The notes under the pieces: generated by a model
Told to the model about the DNA's origin: nothing
The model's database searches: none
Seen by the model: only the letters and a program-made list of their open reading frames with translations
DNA from: Gammaproteobacteria bacterium
GTDB lineage: Bacteria > Pseudomonadota > Gammaproteobacteria > UBA7966
Assembly (NCBI GenBank): GCA_003485715.1
Contig: DNIF01000184.1
Span: forward strand, 1 to 7,883
Length of the DNA stretch: 7,883 nucleotides
Direction: 5' to 3'
Part shown: piece by piece, positions 5,939 through 7,883 of the stretch
Layout: every line of letters begins with the position of its first letter
Numbering within the stretch: position 1 is the first letter of the stretch
Made by a program: the position numbers and the translations under genes

Positions 5939-6895
5939 TCACCGCAGCCGGATGCCGGGTTGCAGCAGTTGCATTGCGGCCGTACCAAGACCCACACCGA
6001 GTTCCTCGAACAGCGTGCGCCGCGGCGTGAAATCCACGATCTCCTCGGCCCCGATGAGTTCGCGCGCAACGTGACTTGCGCTGCCGAGGCCGTCGATGAG
6101 ACCGAGTTCGAGGCTCTGTTCGCCGGTCCAGAACAGCCCGGTGAACAGGCGCGGATCATCCTTCAGCCGCTCTCCCCGCCCACGCTTGACGGTGTTGATG
6201 AACTGCTGATGGATGGAGTCGAGCAGGCCATCGACATGGGAGACCTCTGCCGGGTTCTGCGGCAGAAAGGGATCGAGGAAGGCCTTGTTCTCGCCCGCCG
6301 TGTGCAGCCGACGCTCCACGCCGAGCTTGCCGATCGCATCGACGAAGCCGAAGCCGTCCATGCGCACGCCAATGGAGCCGACGATGCTGGCCTTGTCGGC
6401 CCAGATCTGGTCTGCGGCTGCGGCGATGTAGTAGCCCCCCGAGGCGCAGATGTCGCTGATCACGGCGTAGACCGGGATGTCGGGGTGCTTGTCGCGCAGG
6501 CGCATGATTTCGTCGTTGATGTAACCGGACTGCACCGGACTGCCGCCAGGGCTGTTGATGCGGATGATGACGCCGCGCGTGTTGGTGTCCTCGAAGGCGG
6601 CGCGCAGCCCCGTGACCACGGAGTCGGCGTTGGCATCGAACTCCGGTGCGATCACACCCTGCACCTCGACCAGCGCAGTGTGCGGCTGAGCAATGGCACC
6701 GGGCCAGGTGAAACCCTGGGGCTGGGCGTAGAACAACACCGCGAAGAGATAGGCCACGATGAGCAGCCGGAAGGCGGTGCTCCAGCGGCGGGCATTGCGC
6801 TGCTCCCTGACCTGCTCCAGGAGCAGTTCGCGCAGAGTCGCGCGCTCCCAGTCCGGGCCGTGCGGGTCATTGGGTGAGGAGGGGGGCTTCTGCAT
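5939..6895 (-). CDS. sppA: Signal peptide peptidase SppA, short S49-family form
   Basis: This 318-residue protein is a membrane-anchored serine protease of the S49 family, thought to degrade cleaved signal peptides. A charged N-terminus of about 40 residues is followed by one hydrophobic helix (about 41-57, AFRLLIVAYLFAVLFYA), so the catalytic domain should face the periplasm. The single peptidase domain contains VIIRINSPGGSP (109-120), the nucleophile Ser152 in CASGGYYIA, IVGSIGV (171-177) and the general-base Lys204 in GENKAFLDPF. The Ser-Lys distance of 52 equals that of Bacillus subtilis SppA (Ser147, Lys199). It is the short, one-domain type rather than the duplicated E. coli form of about 67 kDa. 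A GAGG lies 11 nt before the ATG. It is oriented like rluC, 101 bp downstream of it, and may be cotranscribed. Confidence 0.93.
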   Translation of the reverse strand: MQKPPSSPNDPHGPDWERATLRELLLEQVREQRNARRWSTAFRLLIVAYLFAVLFYAQPQGFTWPGAIAQPHTALVEVQGVIAPEFDANADSVVTGLRAAFEDTNTRGVIIRINSPGGSPVQSGYINDEIMRLRDKHPDIPVYAVISDICASGGYYIAAAADQIWADKASIVGSIGVRMDGFGFVDAIGKLGVERRLHTAGENKAFLDPFLPQNPAEVSHVDGLLDSIHQQFINTVKRGRGERLKDDPRLFTGLFWTGEQSLELGLIDGLGSASHVARELIGAEEIVDFTPRRTLFEELGVGLGTAAMQLLQPGIRLR

Positions 6896-6944
6896 GATGG
6901 AGCAAACCTCATGGCAAGTGACTTGAAGGTGCGAACGAACGCCC

Positions 6945-6960
6945 GCACCGGTACCGGCGC
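6945..6960. repeat. Palindrome CCGGTACCGG in the rluC-sppA spacer
   Basis: The ten-base perfect palindrome CCGGTACCGG lies at 6948-6957. With flanking bases it can fold as GCGCC, loop GGTACC, GGTGC on the minus strand, with one G-U pair. Next to it, GGTGCG (6929-6934) and CGCACC (6944-6949) form a competing six-bp inverted repeat that shares bases with the palindrome. The spacer therefore has alternative folds ahead of sppA. I assign no function. Confidence 0.3.
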
Positions 6961-6976
6961 TGGGGAGGGACGACCG

Positions 6977-6994
6977 GCCGCGGCCACCCGCGGC
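6977..6994 (-). terminator. GC hairpin directly after the rluC stop
   Basis: Two bases past the rluC stop codon the minus strand reads GCCGCGG, loop GTGG, CCGCGGC. This is a perfect seven-bp GC stem with a four-base loop. The position suits a terminator or 3' end stabiliser, but the following bases (CGGTCGTCCC) contain no U-run. It may be a weak terminator, a pausing site or an RNase barrier between rluC and sppA. Confidence 0.35.
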
Positions 6995-6996
6995 AA

Positions 6997-7883
6997 TCAG
7001 CGCATCGGTACCCTCGCCCCCTGGTCGACCACGCCGCGCAGGCGGGCGAGGACGGCCTCGAGTTCGGCCGGCAAGGGCGAGGTGAACTTCAGCACCGCTT
7101 CCCCGGGCAGCGCAAGCCGCAGACTGAACGCGTGCAGGAACAGCCGGCGCAGTCCATGACGGGCGAGCTCCTGGTTGACCGCCGGGCTGCCGTAACGTTC
7201 GTCGCCGGCAACGGGCAGACCCAGACTTTGGGCATGAACCCGGATTTGATGAGTGCGACCACTGCCCAGCTCCGCCTCCACCAGGGTGGCAGTGGGCAGT
7301 TGCTCGCGAACAATGAAGGTGGTGTCGGCCGCCTGCCCGTCCGGGGCGACGTGCATATATCCCTCGCCGGCCTCATCGAGCCCGCGCGTGAGCGGTGCCG
7401 TCACCCGTTGCCGCGTGAAGTTGGCCACTCCGGCGAGCAGCGCCAGGTAGCGCTTCCCCACGTCCGGACCGGCGATCGCCCGATTGAGTTGGCGCAGGCG
7501 CGCCGGATCGGTGGCCAGCAGCAGGCAGCCGGAGGTCGCACGGTCGAGTCGGTGCACCAGCTCAAGGTAGGGCAGATCCCGACGCAGGGCGCGAAGTATC
7601 TCGATCACGCCAAAACGCAGGCCACTGCCCGCGTGCACGGGAATGCCGGATGGCTTGTCGATGATGATGAGGCCGTCCCCTTCGTAGAGGGTGGCATGGC
7701 GCAAACGCTCGCTGAGACTTGCGGGGGGTGGCGCACCCGACTCGACAGCGACCGGCTGCCAAGGCGGCAGTCGCAACCGATCGCCCGCCGTTACGCGGGT
7801 GTCGGGCTTGGCCCGCCCGCCGTTAAGCCGCACCTCGCCCCGCCGGAGCCAGCGATAGATGAGCGGTTTCGGCGCGCCCTTCA
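6997..7883 (-). CDS. rluC: 23S rRNA pseudouridine synthase RluC (5' end outside window)
   Basis: The visible 294 residues, from KGAPKPLIYRWLRRGEV at the edge, cover most of an RluA-family pseudouridine synthase. RluC modifies U955, U2504 and U2580 of 23S rRNA in E. coli. An S4 RNA-binding domain occupies the first part (PKPLIYRWLRRGEVRLNGG), followed by the catalytic domain. The catalytic Asp is in VHRLDRATSG, at visible residue 114 (codon 7545-7543). Later motifs are GSGRTHQIRVH and VAGDERYGS. The frame is open through 7883, so a GTG at 7833 is internal, not the start. The N-terminal few residues are missing. RluC is preferred over RluA or RluD because of the S4 domain sequence and the rluC-sppA-yceD-rpmF neighbourhood. 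rne usually lies divergent upstream but is not visible here. Confidence 0.93.
   Translation of the reverse strand, partial: KGAPKPLIYRWLRRGEVRLNGGRAKPDTRVTAGDRLRLPPWQPVAVESGAPPPASLSERLRHATLYEGDGLIIIDKPSGIPVHAGSGLRFGVIEILRALRRDLPYLELVHRLDRATSGCLLLATDPARLRQLNRAIAGPDVGKRYLALLAGVANFTRQRVTAPLTRGLDEAGEGYMHVAPDGQAADTTFIVREQLPTATLVEAELGSGRTHQIRVHAQSLGLPVAGDERYGSPAVNQELARHGLRRLFLHAFSLRLALPGEAVLKFTSPLPAELEAVLARLRGVVDQGARVPMR

Noticed and set aside
5639..6877. 412-codon open frame on the plus strand running through yceF and across sppA
   Set aside because: It is antisense to sppA and out of frame with yceF, both strongly supported by catalytic motifs. Long antisense frames are common in GC-rich coding DNA.
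7833..7833. GTG at 7833 as the rluC start
   Set aside because: The frame stays open to the window edge and the upstream residues (PKPLIYRWLRRGEV) are part of the S4 domain, so the gene is truncated by the window rather than starting there.

Overview
This window is a conserved bacterial housekeeping locus. Gene order and protein sequence point to a GC-rich Proteobacterium, most likely a gammaproteobacterium. The order rluC, sppA, yceF(maf), yceD, rpmF, plsX, fabH, fabD, fabG, (acpP) is typical of that class. yceF lies divergent to yceD, as in enterics, and sppA sits next to rluC, as in pseudomonads. I cannot name a genus. The protein sequences look intact and ordinary, and I found no mobile element, phage gene, CRISPR array, tRNA or rRNA.

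Right end (6997-7883, minus strand): the body of rluC, a 23S rRNA pseudouridine synthase cut by the window edge. A 101-bp spacer with several short inverted repeats separates it from sppA (5939-6895, minus), a short membrane-anchored S49 peptidase. yceF (5326-5925, plus) is the only rightward gene and converges on sppA with 13 bp between stop codons. A 286-bp divergent intergenic region (5040-5325) separates yceF from the main operon. It carries a TATACT box close to the yceD start, a perfect 10-bp inverted repeat and a GC-rich hairpin.

Main operon (minus strand, 5039 down to 193): yceD (23S rRNA accumulation protein), rpmF (ribosomal protein L32, only 59 codons), a 250-bp spacer with a strong stem-loop, then plsX, fabH, fabD and fabG. 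It joins ribosome biogenesis to fatty acid and phospholipid synthesis. FabD makes malonyl-ACP, FabH condenses it with acetyl-CoA to start chains, FabG carries out the first reduction of each cycle, and PlsX turns finished acyl-ACP into acyl-phosphate for phospholipid assembly. All catalytic residues I looked for are present.

Left end (1-192): the fabG-acpP intergenic region. On the minus strand it has a sigma70-like promoter (TTGCGC, 16 nt, TACACT) and a strong Shine-Dalgarno sequence ending just inside the window, so acpP (acyl carrier protein) very probably starts immediately outside.

Nothing here supports a previously undescribed system. The items worth a second look are non-coding: the stem-loop after rpmF, the inverted repeats between yceD and yceF, the very short predicted yceD leader, and the promoter ahead of the off-window acpP.
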